Below, in pieces: positions 8,900-17,331 of a stretch of 64,000 bases of DNA. Both the position numbers and the translations under genes were made by a program. The stretch's first letter is position 1, and each line of letters starts with the position of its first letter. The notes under the pieces are model-generated. The model had not been told where the DNA came from and made no database searches. It saw only the letters and a program-made list of their open reading frames with translations. The DNA lies in the NCBI GenBank assembly GCA_020524525.2, contig CP129018.1, positions 124,001-188,000 of the forward strand, written 5' to 3'. Source of the DNA: Bacillus tianshenii (GTDB taxonomy: Bacteria; Bacillota; Bacilli; Bacillales; Bacillaceae_N).

Positions 8900-10084
8900 T
8901 TAACGAGAATGTACTTCATAAATACCGAATTTCAAGTAATCACCTTCACCTGCAGCTACCAACTTTGGATGGTCATAGCCTGCGCCGCTCCAATGGACCT
9001 CACGTAAGATTTTCTTTGCATCGAATGCCGCCTCTTCTACCATGCGCTTGAACATATCCTCTCGCACGTGAGATGAGCAGCTTGCTGTAATAAAGAATCC
9101 GCCATCTTTAACAAGTTTTAATCCATTTAGATTGACATCCTTGTATCCACGCAGTGCTCGGTTGACGGTTTTGTTTGATTTTGCAAAGGCAGGAGGATCG
9201 ATAATGACAACGTCCCACTGTTTTCCTTCTTGAACCTTTTCACGTAAGTAATCAAATGCGTTTGCAGTTACGAAATCAACTCGGTCGCTAAAACCGTTTA
9301 GCTCAGCATTTTGTTTGGCTGTATCAATCGCGTGCTCTGAAATATCAACAGCTGTTACATGCTTCGCACCATATTTGCATGCATTAAGCATGAACGAACC
9401 TGTATGTGTAAAGCAGTCCAATACCGTGCTTTCAGCGTCAATCAACGGTTCAATTGCTGCCCGGTTTTGGCGTTGATCGAAGAAAAAGCCGGTTTTTTGA
9501 CCATTCTCAATATCAACTGTATACTTTACACCATTTTCTTCAATTTCAATGTTTGTATCAGTTTCTCCGTACCAGAAACCCTTTTCTTGTTCCAGCCCTT
9601 CCAGTTCCCGTACGTATACGTCATTTCGCATGTAAATCGCTTTTGGGTTAAATACTTTTAATAAGGCTTTTAGAATCCATTCTTTACGGACTTCCATCCC
9701 AAGAGCAAGGATTTGCACGACAAGAACATCTTCGTATTTATCGACAATCAAGCCTGGAAGAAAGTCAGCTTCCCCGTATACAGCACGACAGGAATGAGTA
9801 TTTGGAATAAGGCGCCCGCGATAGTTCCAAGCCCTCTGAACTCGTTCGATGAACAATTCTTCAGTGATTTCTTCTTGTTCATTTTGTGTAAGAATGCGAA
9901 CAATCATTTGAGAGTTCGGGTTAATGAAGCCACGCCCAAGAAAGTATTTCTTATGGTTATATACATCAACAATATCCCCTGGTTGAAAGTCGCCTTCAAT
10001 TTTGTCAACTTCGCTTTGGAATACCCATGGGTGTCCTTGCTCAAGACGTTTTCTTCGTTTGCGTTGTAAAATTACATTTGCCAC
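8900..10084 (-). CDS. class I SAM-dependent rRNA methyltransferase, PUA + RlmI-like
   Basis: N-terminal PUA-type RNA-binding domain (residues ~1-75, RRKRLEQGHPWVFQSEV) and a C-terminal Rossmann methyltransferase with SAM motif VLDCFTHTGSFMLNACKYGA and catalytic-loop motif VVIIDPPAFAKS. The family (RlmI/YwbD-like) makes 5-methylcytosine in 23S rRNA. I choose GTG 10084 as the start (394 residues): GGAG lies eight bases upstream, and the length and N-terminus then match the family; a longer in-frame extension to 10219 lacks a ribosome site. Divergent from the nucleotidase gene. Confidence 0.85.
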   Translation of the reverse strand: MANVILQRKRRKRLEQGHPWVFQSEVDKIEGDFQPGDIVDVYNHKKYFLGRGFINPNSQMIVRILTQNEQEEITEELFIERVQRAWNYRGRLIPNTHSCRAVYGEADFLPGLIVDKYEDVLVVQILALGMEVRKEWILKALLKVFNPKAIYMRNDVYVRELEGLEQEKGFWYGETDTNIEIEENGVKYTVDIENGQKTGFFFDQRQNRAAIEPLIDAESTVLDCFTHTGSFMLNACKYGAKHVTAVDISEHAIDTAKQNAELNGFSDRVDFVTANAFDYLREKVQEGKQWDVVIIDPPAFAKSNKTVNRALRGYKDVNLNGLKLVKDGGFFITASCSSHVREDMFKRMVEEAAFDAKKILREVHWSGAGYDHPKLVAAGEGDYLKFGIYEVHSR

Positions 10085-10292
10085 GTTCTCATCTCCAATA
10101 TGGTGAATTTCTTCATTCATCATAAGGAAGTTTATGCATAGATACAAGTGCAACTTGATCAAGTCACCATTAGATAAAATTTTTTGAATTTTGATAAAAT
10201 ATTTACATTTTACAAACATTATTTTTATAATGGGTTTAAGACGTTATTTTACACTATATAGGTAACGTTTAAGCTAAAAAGGAGGGGACGGT

Positions 10293-12065
10293 TTGAAGAA
10301 AAATTGGTTGGTGCTGTTATTTTCGTTTGTTTTACTGTTAGCTATTGTTCTGCCTAGTTCAGCAAATGCCGCAAGTGCGGGTGAAAAGAAGATTACCATT
10401 CTACATACGAATGATACACATGCCCGTGTTGATGAAGGAAAATATGATGGTATGGGCTTTGCGAAGCTAGCGACATTAGTTGAACAAAAACGAAAAGAAA
10501 ATGAGAATGTCTTACTGTTAGATGCGGGTGATACGTTCCACGGTACAACATTCGCCACACTTGTTGATGGTGAAAGTATTACAGAAGTAATGAATCATGT
10601 TGGCTATGATGCGATGACAGCTGGAAACCATGATTTTAACTATGGGTATGAGCGTTTGTTAGAATTAGAAAAATTAGTAGACTTTCCTCTTATTTCAGCG
10701 AACGTCGTGAAAGACGATGGTTCAAGCCTTTTGAACCCTTACACGATTAAAGATGTTGATGGAGTGAAGATTGGAATCTTCGGATTGGCTACACCTGAAA
10801 CACACTATAAAACACACCCGAAAAATGTTGAAGGTTTAACATTTACTGATCCAGTGGAAGCAGCACAAAAAATGGTGAAAGCCTTAAATAACCAAAACGT
10901 TGATCTTATCGTTGCCCTTACACATTTAGGTATTGATGAATCCAGTACAGATACAAGCATTAAAGTTGCAAAAGGTGCACCTGGCATTGATTTAATTGTC
11001 GATGGTCACAGTCATTCGACACTTGTAGAAGGTTTGAAAGGTGACAATGATACATTAATTGTAAGTGCAGGTGAATATACGAAAAACTTAGGTGTCGTTG
11101 ATTTAACTTTCAATAATCAAGATGAGCTGGTTAGCAAGAGTGCTAGCTTAATTACGAAAGAGGAAGCAACAGACATTCAACCGAATGAAAAAGTAGCAAA
11201 TGTAATTGATAACTTAAAGCTAGAGCAGGAAAAAGTTCTTGCTGAAGTAGTCGGTGAGACACAAGTTATGCTAGATGGAGAGCGTGAAAATGTACGTACA
11301 GGTGAAACAAACCTTGGTAATTTGATTACTGATGCCATGATTGATGTAACGAATGCAGATGTGGCAATTACAAACGGCGGCGGTATTCGTGCTTCAATTG
11401 ATAAGGGAGAAGTAACGAAAGGTGAAATCATCACGGTGCTTCCGTTCGGTAACTATATCGTGACAAAAGAAATGAGTGGAAGCACCATTAAAGAAGCTTT
11501 AGAAAGCGGTACAAGCGCCTATCCTGAAGCAAAAGGGGCTTTTCCACATGTCGGTGGTATGAAGTTTGCGATTGATCCGAGTCAACCACAAGGAAATCGC
11601 GTTCATTCTGTTACCGTGAATGGTCAGCCGCTTGTAATGGATAAGACGTACGTCGTGGCAACAAATGATTTCATGGCAGCTGGTGGAGATGAATATACAA
11701 TGTTTGCTGACCTGCCGATTAAAAACGAATTCCCGGCCTTAGATGAAGCCGTGATTACGTACATGAAAAAGCTAGGAAATATAGCGCCAGAAGTAGAGGG
11801 TAGAATCATTGAAAGCCCTCTTGCTGAAGAGAAGAAGGCTGAGAAACCAGTAGAAAAACCACAAAAGCCAGAGAAGCCGGAGACACCAGTCAAGGTAGGT
11901 AAGCCTGTAGGTGACTTCACTGTTTATGTTGTTAAGAAAGGTGATACACTTTACCGTATTGGGGTTGAACACGGTACAACATGGCAAAAGTTGCACCAAA
12001 TGAATAAACTTAAGAATCCAAGCTTAATCTACCCTGGTCAAAAAATTAAAATCCCAGCAAATTAA
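10293..12065 (+). CDS. secreted 5'-nucleotidase / metallophosphatase with C-terminal LysM
   Basis: 590 residues from a TTG start preceded by AAAGGAGGGG. A Sec signal peptide ends near ANAASA (~residues 1-28). The metallophosphatase domain has LHTNDTHAR, DAGDTFHGT, AGNHDFNYG and DGHSH; the 5'-nucleotidase C-terminal domain (~330-490) contains AITNGGGIRASIDKGEV. A Lys/Pro/Glu linker (~510-545) leads to a LysM peptidoglycan-binding module (YVVKKGDTLYRIG to the end). It probably hydrolyses extracellular nucleotides for phosphate and nucleoside salvage while held in the wall by LysM. A TTTACA-18-TATAAT promoter may lie at 10202-10231. Confidence 0.9.
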   Translation: MKKNWLVLLFSFVLLLAIVLPSSANAASAGEKKITILHTNDTHARVDEGKYDGMGFAKLATLVEQKRKENENVLLLDAGDTFHGTTFATLVDGESITEVMNHVGYDAMTAGNHDFNYGYERLLELEKLVDFPLISANVVKDDGSSLLNPYTIKDVDGVKIGIFGLATPETHYKTHPKNVEGLTFTDPVEAAQKMVKALNNQNVDLIVALTHLGIDESSTDTSIKVAKGAPGIDLIVDGHSHSTLVEGLKGDNDTLIVSAGEYTKNLGVVDLTFNNQDELVSKSASLITKEEATDIQPNEKVANVIDNLKLEQEKVLAEVVGETQVMLDGERENVRTGETNLGNLITDAMIDVTNADVAITNGGGIRASIDKGEVTKGEIITVLPFGNYIVTKEMSGSTIKEALESGTSAYPEAKGAFPHVGGMKFAIDPSQPQGNRVHSVTVNGQPLVMDKTYVVATNDFMAAGGDEYTMFADLPIKNEFPALDEAVITYMKKLGNIAPEVEGRIIESPLAEEKKAEKPVEKPQKPEKPETPVKVGKPVGDFTVYVVKKGDTLYRIGVEHGTTWQKLHQMNKLKNPSLIYPGQKIKIPAN

Positions 12066-12068
12066 CTA

Positions 12069-12114
12069 AAAAAGCATGAAGTCCTCTAATTGAGGTGATA
12101 CTTCATGCTTTTTC
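12069..12114 (+). terminator. terminator after nucleotidase gene
   Basis: AAAGCATGAAGT / ACTTCATGCTTT stem with an inner CCTC/GAGG helix, followed by TTTTT. Confidence 0.85.
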
Positions 12115-12229
12115 CGTTTATTTTAGAAGGGGAATGGGAAAATTTAAAACAGCAGAAACGGAAAGCTTGTATATACAAATCATTGACAAGCATTAAAACT
12201 TTCAATACTCTTATTTCGTACAAGCCTTT

Positions 12230-12243
12230 TGAAAACGTTATAA
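12230..12243 (+). promoter_or_regulatory. cre-like CcpA site before EIIA gene
   Basis: TGAAAACGTTATAA matches the catabolite-responsive element consensus TGWAANCGNTNWCA at all fixed positions except C13. It lies downstream of a possible TTGACA -35 box (12183-12188) and 18 bases before the EIIA start codon, so CcpA repression is plausible. Confidence 0.5.
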
Positions 12244-12260
12244 AAAGAAAGGTGATTAAT

Positions 12261-12758
12261 ATGCTAAAAAATCTATTTGGAAAAAAGAAACCGACAGAAG
12301 AAACGTTTGTATCACCTGTAACCGGTGATGTCGTTCCAATTGAAGAAGTACCAGACCCAACTTTCTCAGAAAAAATGATGGGTGATGGCATTGCGATTAA
12401 GCCAACAGAAGGAGAAGTTGTTTCTCCTGTTGATGGCGAAGTTATTCAGCTCTTCCACACGAAGCATGCAGTAGGGATTCGTTCAAAAGGTGATGTGGAA
12501 ATCCTCATTCATATTGGACTTGAAACAGTTACAATGAATGGTGCAGGATTTGAGGCACATGTAAGTGAAGGGCAAAAGGTAAAAGCTGGTGACCGCCTCA
12601 TTTCATTTGATTTGGACCTTGTTGAGAAGAAAGCTGAATCAACAATTACACCGATGGTCATTACAAATGGCGATGTCCTTGAAAATATGAAAAAATTCCA
12701 TGAAAGTAATGCAATAAAAGGTGAAACACCTGTCGCAGAAGTGAAAATTAAAGAATAA
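12261..12758 (+). CDS. PTS EIIA component, glucose/sucrose (Crr) family
   Basis: 165 residues, the usual length of a free-standing EIIA-Glc domain. Conserved motifs are DGIAIKPTEGEVVSPVDGEV, HAVGIRSKGDVEILIHIGLE (the second His is the expected phosphorylated residue) and GAGFEAHVSEGQ. It accepts phosphate from HPr and donates it to the EIIB domain of a membrane permease. The ATG at 12261 has GGTGAT four bases before it; longer upstream reading is not supported. Placed just before the antiterminator and EIIBC genes, it probably serves that EIIBC, which lacks its own EIIA domain. Confidence 0.88.
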   Translation: MLKNLFGKKKPTEETFVSPVTGDVVPIEEVPDPTFSEKMMGDGIAIKPTEGEVVSPVDGEVIQLFHTKHAVGIRSKGDVEILIHIGLETVTMNGAGFEAHVSEGQKVKAGDRLISFDLDLVEKKAESTITPMVITNGDVLENMKKFHESNAIKGETPVAEVKIKE

Positions 12759-12766
12759 GCATCTTA

Positions 12767-12793
12767 GGGAAGCTCATTAGAATGGGCTTCCCC
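12767..12793 (+). terminator. weak hairpin after EIIA gene
   Basis: GGGAAGC / GCTTCCC stem; the T run is poor, so read-through into the antiterminator gene is likely. Confidence 0.45.
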
Positions 12794-12828
12794 TTATTTA
12801 AGGAGCACCGCTAAGAAAGGGGGAAGTC

Positions 12829-13656
12829 ATGCGCATTTATAAAATTCTTAACAATAACGCTGTTGTTGTAAAAGAGAATGGTGAAGAAAAAATTGTGATG
12901 GGTTCAGGTATTGCCTTTCAGAAACGAAAAAATGATATCATTCCAAAGTCAAAGATCGAAAAAGTGTTCACGGTGAAAGAAGAAAATGAACGCTTTCAAG
13001 AATTGTTGCGAACATTGCCAGAAGAGCATATTGCAACGGCAGAAGGAATTATTACATATGCTGAGCAGAAGCTTGGGGTTACCTTCAGTCCTCATATTCA
13101 TATTGCCCTTAGTGACCATTTGTCGTTCGCATTGGAAAGATTGCAAAAAGGTCTGCAAATTCAAAATAAGCTATTGAATGAAATAAAGGTTCTGTATAAA
13201 GAAGAATATAAAATTGCTCAATGGGCGCAGGAATATATTAAAGAACAGCTGGACGTTGACATACCGGATGATGAAGCCGGCCACATTGCTCTTCATATTC
13301 ATACTGCCAAAATGGATGATCAAAGCATGAACAAGACGCTAACGCAAACGACGATGATTAACGATGGAATTGAGACATTACAGGCTTGCTTGGAAATGCC
13401 AATTGACAAAGAGAGTATTGCTTATCAACGGTTGATTACACATTTACGCTTTGCTTTAACACGTGTTGAGCATGAAGAAGAATTTCATGCGATGGATATT
13501 GATATGTTTAATATGATCCGTTCGAAATACCACGAAGCTTTTCATTGTTCAGCAGTTATGGCGAAAATTCTTTCTAAAGAGTATGGAGTTTATTTTCCCG
13601 AATCTGAAATAGCTTATCTAGCCCTTCATGTCCAAAGAATAAAAAATAAAGTGTAA
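12829..13656 (+). CDS. BglG-family transcriptional antiterminator (SacT/LicT-like)
   Basis: 275 residues. The N-terminal ~55 residues form the RNA-binding CAT domain (MRIYKILNNNAVVVKENG, VMGSGIAFQKRKND), followed by two PTS regulation domains (~65-170 and ~172-275) with conserved histidines in LSDH, HIHTA, RVEHEEEF and LALHVQRI. Such proteins bind a RAT hairpin in nascent mRNA and block a terminator when the inducing sugar is transported. A canonical RAT/terminator pair lies right after the gene (13715-13810), before the EIIBC gene, identifying that operon as the target. SacT, SacY and LicT are the closest kinds; sucrose specificity is inferred from context. Confidence 0.9.
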   Translation: MRIYKILNNNAVVVKENGEEKIVMGSGIAFQKRKNDIIPKSKIEKVFTVKEENERFQELLRTLPEEHIATAEGIITYAEQKLGVTFSPHIHIALSDHLSFALERLQKGLQIQNKLLNEIKVLYKEEYKIAQWAQEYIKEQLDVDIPDDEAGHIALHIHTAKMDDQSMNKTLTQTTMINDGIETLQACLEMPIDKESIAYQRLITHLRFALTRVEHEEEFHAMDIDMFNMIRSKYHEAFHCSAVMAKILSKEYGVYFPESEIAYLALHVQRIKNKV

Positions 13657-13662
13657 AAGTGA

Positions 13663-13691
13663 TTGACTAACTATTTCGTTAAGACTATAAT
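13663..13691 (+). promoter_or_regulatory. sigma-A promoter of the sucrose-type PTS operon
   Basis: TTGACT at 13663-13668 and a perfect TATAAT at 13686-13691, 17 bases apart, just after the antiterminator stop codon. Confidence 0.85.
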
Positions 13692-13704
13692 GTAAGCGTA
13701 AACA
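13691..13704 (+). promoter_or_regulatory. cre site at the transcription start
   Basis: TGTAAGCGTAAACA matches TGWAANCGNTNWCA with one mismatch and directly abuts the -10 box, a position typical for CcpA repression. Confidence 0.7.
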
Positions 13705-13714
13705 TAATATTGTA

Positions 13715-13748
13715 GGATTGTTACTGAAACTTTTTTCAGGCAAGACCT
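13715..13748 (+). promoter_or_regulatory. RAT antiterminator RNA element
   Basis: GGATTGTTACTG, a short loop, then CAGGCAAGACCT: the two conserved halves of LicT/SacT-type ribonucleic antiterminators. Its 3' half overlaps the 5' arm of the following terminator, so the two structures exclude each other. Confidence 0.9.
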
Positions 13749-13810
13749 AAAGTGTACAAGAAGCACGCGTGAAGTGTGCCTCGAACCCTTGTGCATTTTA
13801 GGTCTTTTTT
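13743..13810 (+). terminator. regulated leader terminator before EIIBC
   Basis: AGACCTAAAGTGTACAAG pairs with CTTGTGCATTTTAGGTCT (two G-U pairs), followed by TTTTTT. It shares bases with the RAT and is expected to stop transcription unless the antiterminator protein is active. Confidence 0.9.
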
Positions 13811-13883
13811 GTTTTTCAGCCGGCTGTTCTTACCCTTTACGCGCGTATGTGAAAACAAACTTTAAAAGAAGAGAGGGTTTACG

Positions 13884-15263
13884 ATGCAACCAAAAGAAGT
13901 TGTAAAACAATTAGTTCCTTTACTTGGTGGAAAAGACAATATTCAAAGTGCAACCCATTGTGCAACACGTCTCCGTCTTGTATTAAAAGACGATGACCTC
14001 GCAGACAAAAATGCCATTGAAGAACTTGATGATGTGAAAGGTGCTTTCTTAAGTTCCGGGCAATTTCAAATTATTTTTGGTACAGGAGCAGTAAACAAAG
14101 TACATGCGGCATTTATTGAGGAAATCGGAATGGACACAGAAGCGAGTCAAAATCACGCAGATGCTGCAAAGAAGAAAATGAATCCGATTGCACGCTTAGC
14201 AAGAGTGCTTTCTAATATCTTTGTACCGATTATCCCAGCAATTGTGGCAAGCGGTGTTCTAATGGGCCTACTTGGAATGCTTCGTGCTTTTGAGCTAGTC
14301 GAGACCGACAGTGCATGGTATATGATGCTTGATATGTTCTCAAGTGCAGCGTTTATCATTTTACCGATTTTGATTGGTTTTAGTGCAGCGAAAGAATTTG
14401 GTGGTAATACCTACTTAGGTGCTGTTATCGGTGGAATTATGACGCATCCAGCGCTATTAAACCCGTGGGTGCTTGGCGATGCAAACCCAGAGTATATGAA
14501 TGTATTCGGGTTAGATGTTGCGTTAATTGGATATCAAGGTACAGTACTTCCAATTCTCTTAACTGTTTATGTGATGAGCAAGCTTGAGCGTTGGCTTCAT
14601 AAAGTTGTCCCACAAGCAGTTGATTTACTTGTTACGCCATTTGTCACAGTTATGATGACAGGATTTGTTGCCTTGCTCGCGGTTGGTCCGCTTGGAAATA
14701 TGCTAGGCGATGGAATTAGTACCGCTCTTGATACGCTTTATAACACAGCAGGGGCGTTAGCAGGTCTGATTTTCGGTGGGCTTTATTCAATCATTGTTAT
14801 TACAGGTGTTCACCATAGCTTCCATGCGATTGAGGCAGGGTTGTTAGCGAAGTTCGGTGAAAACTTCTTGCTTCCAATTTGGTCGATGGCAAATGTAGCT
14901 CAAGGTGGAGCCGGCCTTGCTGTATTCTTTAAAACACGCAATAAGAAGATGAAAGAAATAGCGATTCCATCTGCATTTTCTGCATTCTTAGGTATTACAG
15001 AGCCTGTAATCTTCGGGATTAACTTAAGGCTACGTACCCCATTTATCGGGGCAGCAATCGGCGGTGCCCTTGGTGGTGCATATGTGGTTATGATGGATGT
15101 TGTAGCAAATGCATATGGGTTAACAGGTATTCCAATGATTGCAATTGTATGGCCACTTGGAACGATGAACCTTGTCCATTATTTGATTGGTTTTGCAATT
15201 GCTGTTGTGACAGCATTTGTTGCAACATGGATTTTAGGCATTAAAGAAGACGTGAAAAAGTAG
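13884..15263 (+). CDS. PTS EIIBC permease, sucrose type
   Basis: 459 residues. The N-terminal EIIB domain (1-~80) carries the phosphorylated Cys in THCATRLRLVL (residue ~26); the rest is a EIIC domain with about ten membrane segments (from ~residue 105). Motifs GVHHSFHAIEAGLL and FLGITEPVIFGIN are typical of the glucose/sucrose superfamily. It imports and phosphorylates the sugar, needing EIIA in trans, probably from 12261-12758. Length and order (antiterminator, EIIBC, fructokinase, fructosidase-like enzyme) fit SacP/ScrA. Trehalose or other disaccharide specificity cannot be excluded from sequence alone, but fructokinase next door favours sucrose. Confidence 0.88.
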   Translation: MQPKEVVKQLVPLLGGKDNIQSATHCATRLRLVLKDDDLADKNAIEELDDVKGAFLSSGQFQIIFGTGAVNKVHAAFIEEIGMDTEASQNHADAAKKKMNPIARLARVLSNIFVPIIPAIVASGVLMGLLGMLRAFELVETDSAWYMMLDMFSSAAFIILPILIGFSAAKEFGGNTYLGAVIGGIMTHPALLNPWVLGDANPEYMNVFGLDVALIGYQGTVLPILLTVYVMSKLERWLHKVVPQAVDLLVTPFVTVMMTGFVALLAVGPLGNMLGDGISTALDTLYNTAGALAGLIFGGLYSIIVITGVHHSFHAIEAGLLAKFGENFLLPIWSMANVAQGGAGLAVFFKTRNKKMKEIAIPSAFSAFLGITEPVIFGINLRLRTPFIGAAIGGALGGAYVVMMDVVANAYGLTGIPMIAIVWPLGTMNLVHYLIGFAIAVVTAFVATWILGIKEDVKK

Positions 15264-15298
15264 CCTGAACCATTGTGTGTCTAAAGGAGGTTGATGGG

Positions 15299-16264
15299 AT
15301 GGAAAAACAACCAAAAGGAATTATTACGTTGGGTGAAGCATTGATTGATTTTATCCCATTGGATGTTGAAAATATTAACTATCAAAAAAGCCCTGGCGGT
15401 GCCCCAGCAAATGTTGCTGTGGGTGCTGCACGGCTTGGTTCGAAGACGACTTTCGTTGGGAAAGTCGGCGATGATGTGTTAGGCGAATTTTTACATGATA
15501 CACTCAAAAAATATGGAGTTCAAACGGAGGAAATGAGCTTTTCTAAGGAAGTTCGCACAGGTGTCGTCTTTGTGACATTGCAAGAGGATGGTGAGCGTAG
15601 CTTTGAATTTTACATTAATCCTGGTGCCGACCAATTTCTACGAAGCGACGAATTGAACACACAATTATTCCGTGAAAATCGTATTCTCCATATTGGTTCT
15701 ATTTCAATGATAAGAGAGCCAGTTAAGGGTGCAACTGACTATGCGGTTACGCTTGCGAAAGAAAACGGGATGATCGTTTCATTTGATCCAAATATTCGAC
15801 TGTCATTATGGACGAATGAGCAAGAAGCGAGAGAAACGATTCTAGATATGCTGCCACGTGCAGATATCGTTAAAGTTTCTGAAGAAGAAGTGGCATTTTT
15901 AACAGGTGAGGAAGAGTTAGAGGCAGGGATTGAGAAGTTAGCTGCTTATCGCATTCCACTGTTAGTTGTTACATGCGGAAAGGACGGAAGCCGGATCGTT
16001 TTTGGAAAAGATAAAGCTCATGTCGAGTCGCTAAATGTTGAAGCTATTGATACAACAGGTGCTGGGGATGCTTTCATGTCAGCATTTCTCTACAAATTAA
16101 ATGAAATGGAACATCATCTAAGTGAATTCACACTTTCAGATGTAGTTTCTATTGCTCGTTTTGCAAGTATAAGCGGCGGGCTAGCTGTTTCGAAAAAAGG
16201 TGCGATGACTGCACTTCCGACAATGCAGGAAGTTGAAGAAATTCTTCGGAAAGGAGCAAATTAG
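15299..16264 (+). CDS. fructokinase, PfkB/ribokinase family
   Basis: 321 residues from the ATG eight bases after AAAGGAGG. PfkB signatures: GGAPANVAVGAARLG near the N-terminus and DTTGAGDAFMSAFLYKL with the catalytic Asp near the C-terminus. It phosphorylates fructose released when the imported sugar phosphate is split, giving fructose-6-phosphate for glycolysis. It follows the EIIBC gene by 35 bases and is followed by the hydrolase after one base. Other sugar kinases share the fold; context favours fructose. Confidence 0.85.
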   Translation: MEKQPKGIITLGEALIDFIPLDVENINYQKSPGGAPANVAVGAARLGSKTTFVGKVGDDVLGEFLHDTLKKYGVQTEEMSFSKEVRTGVVFVTLQEDGERSFEFYINPGADQFLRSDELNTQLFRENRILHIGSISMIREPVKGATDYAVTLAKENGMIVSFDPNIRLSLWTNEQEARETILDMLPRADIVKVSEEEVAFLTGEEELEAGIEKLAAYRIPLLVVTCGKDGSRIVFGKDKAHVESLNVEAIDTTGAGDAFMSAFLYKLNEMEHHLSEFTLSDVVSIARFASISGGLAVSKKGAMTALPTMQEVEEILRKGAN

Positions 16265-16265
16265 G

Positions 16266-17264
16266 ATGGAGTATGTGTATAAGCCTAAGGGGAAATTCTT
16301 ATGGGATTTCTGGGTGTATGAAGAGGATGGGGAATACCATTTGTTTTACTTGCAGGCTCCTCTAGACCCAGACCCGCATTCACGCCATCGCAATGCAAGT
16401 ATTGGGCATGCTGTCTCTACTGATCTATTTGAGTGGAAGGAAATCGGCACAGCGTTAACAGCTGATAACGATGAAGCGGCATGGGACAGTGTCTCAACAT
16501 GGACAGGCTGTACGTTGAAAAAAGGTGATACGTATTATATGTTCTATACTGCTCGCTCGAAGAAAGATGTAGCAGATGATGGCTATGTCGGACATACGCA
16601 ACGAATCGGGGTGGCGCTTTCAAAGGACCTTTATCATTGGGAGAAGTATGAAGGGAATCCCGTTATAACAGCAGATGAACGTTATTATGAAAAACAACTT
16701 CAAGCTTATAATAAGCATGAGGGTTGGCGCGACCCAGATATTGTTTTTGATGAGAAAACAGGCTATTACTATATGTTTGTGACAGCTCGTGATAAGACAG
16801 GTGACCCGAGAGAGAGGGGTTGTATTGGTCGAGCTCGTTCGAAAGATTTGTTGAATTGGGAGGCACTTCCTCCTGCAGCTTCTCCGCATCTCTTTACTGA
16901 TATGGAGGTGCCTTCTCTACATTATCGTAATGGGAAATGGTACATGCTGTTTGCTGTGAAGGAAGAGTGGTATAGTGAGGAGTATAAGCAACAGATTGCA
17001 CCAAAAAAGCCACAAACGGGTGAAATCTATTTTGTTTCTGATTCATTAGATGGTGAATTTGTACCCCTTGATGATAATGTACTTATTGGGACAGCGGAAC
17101 GCCAATATACAGGACGGGTTGTACAAGGTCCTGATAGAGAAGATTACTTTCTAACTTGGAATGCAGGTGAGGATGAAGGTTATTCAGATGTAAAGCATCC
17201 TTATACACTTGCACCACCGCGTAAAATTAAATATGATGCAGGCGGAAAAATGCATTTAGAATAA
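16266..17264 (+). CDS. short GH32-like beta-fructosidase (putative sucrose-phosphate hydrolase)
   Basis: 332 residues, starting at ATG 16266 with GGAAAGGAG upstream. It looks like the five-bladed propeller of glycoside hydrolase clan GH-J: candidate nucleophile D14 in FLWDFWVYEEDG, R155-D156-P157 in EGWRDPDIV, and candidate acid/base E214 in TDMEVPSLHYRNGKWYMLF. Typical ScrB/SacA enzymes are ~480 residues, with a WxNDPNG N-terminal motif and a C-terminal beta-sandwich; both are absent. No signal peptide is seen, so it acts in the cytoplasm, probably on sucrose-6-phosphate or a related fructoside imported by the EIIBC. Substrate is inferred from context only. Confidence 0.75.
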   Translation: MEYVYKPKGKFLWDFWVYEEDGEYHLFYLQAPLDPDPHSRHRNASIGHAVSTDLFEWKEIGTALTADNDEAAWDSVSTWTGCTLKKGDTYYMFYTARSKKDVADDGYVGHTQRIGVALSKDLYHWEKYEGNPVITADERYYEKQLQAYNKHEGWRDPDIVFDEKTGYYYMFVTARDKTGDPRERGCIGRARSKDLLNWEALPPAASPHLFTDMEVPSLHYRNGKWYMLFAVKEEWYSEEYKQQIAPKKPQTGEIYFVSDSLDGEFVPLDDNVLIGTAERQYTGRVVQGPDREDYFLTWNAGEDEGYSDVKHPYTLAPPRKIKYDAGGKMHLE

Positions 17265-17267
17265 AAG

Positions 17268-17311
17268 AAAGTCGTGCAGCTCCTATAAAGTGGAGGTTGC
17301 ACGACTTTTTG
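17268..17311. terminator. bidirectional terminator between sucrose operon and hmp
   Basis: AAAGTCGTGCAGCTCC / GGAGGTTGCACGACTTT stem followed by T residues; it serves both convergent genes. Confidence 0.85.
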
Positions 17312-17331
17312 AATTTAAGGGTTTTCCTTGA

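Noticed and set aside
10085-10219. N-terminal extension of the RNA methyltransferase to 10219
   Set aside because: The extra 45 residues do not fit the family, no ribosome site precedes the upstream start, and GTG 10084 has GGAG at ideal spacing.
10202-10260. Pho box upstream of the secreted nucleotidase
   Set aside because: TTTACA-like hexamers are present, but their spacing (one base between the first two) does not fit PhoP direct repeats.
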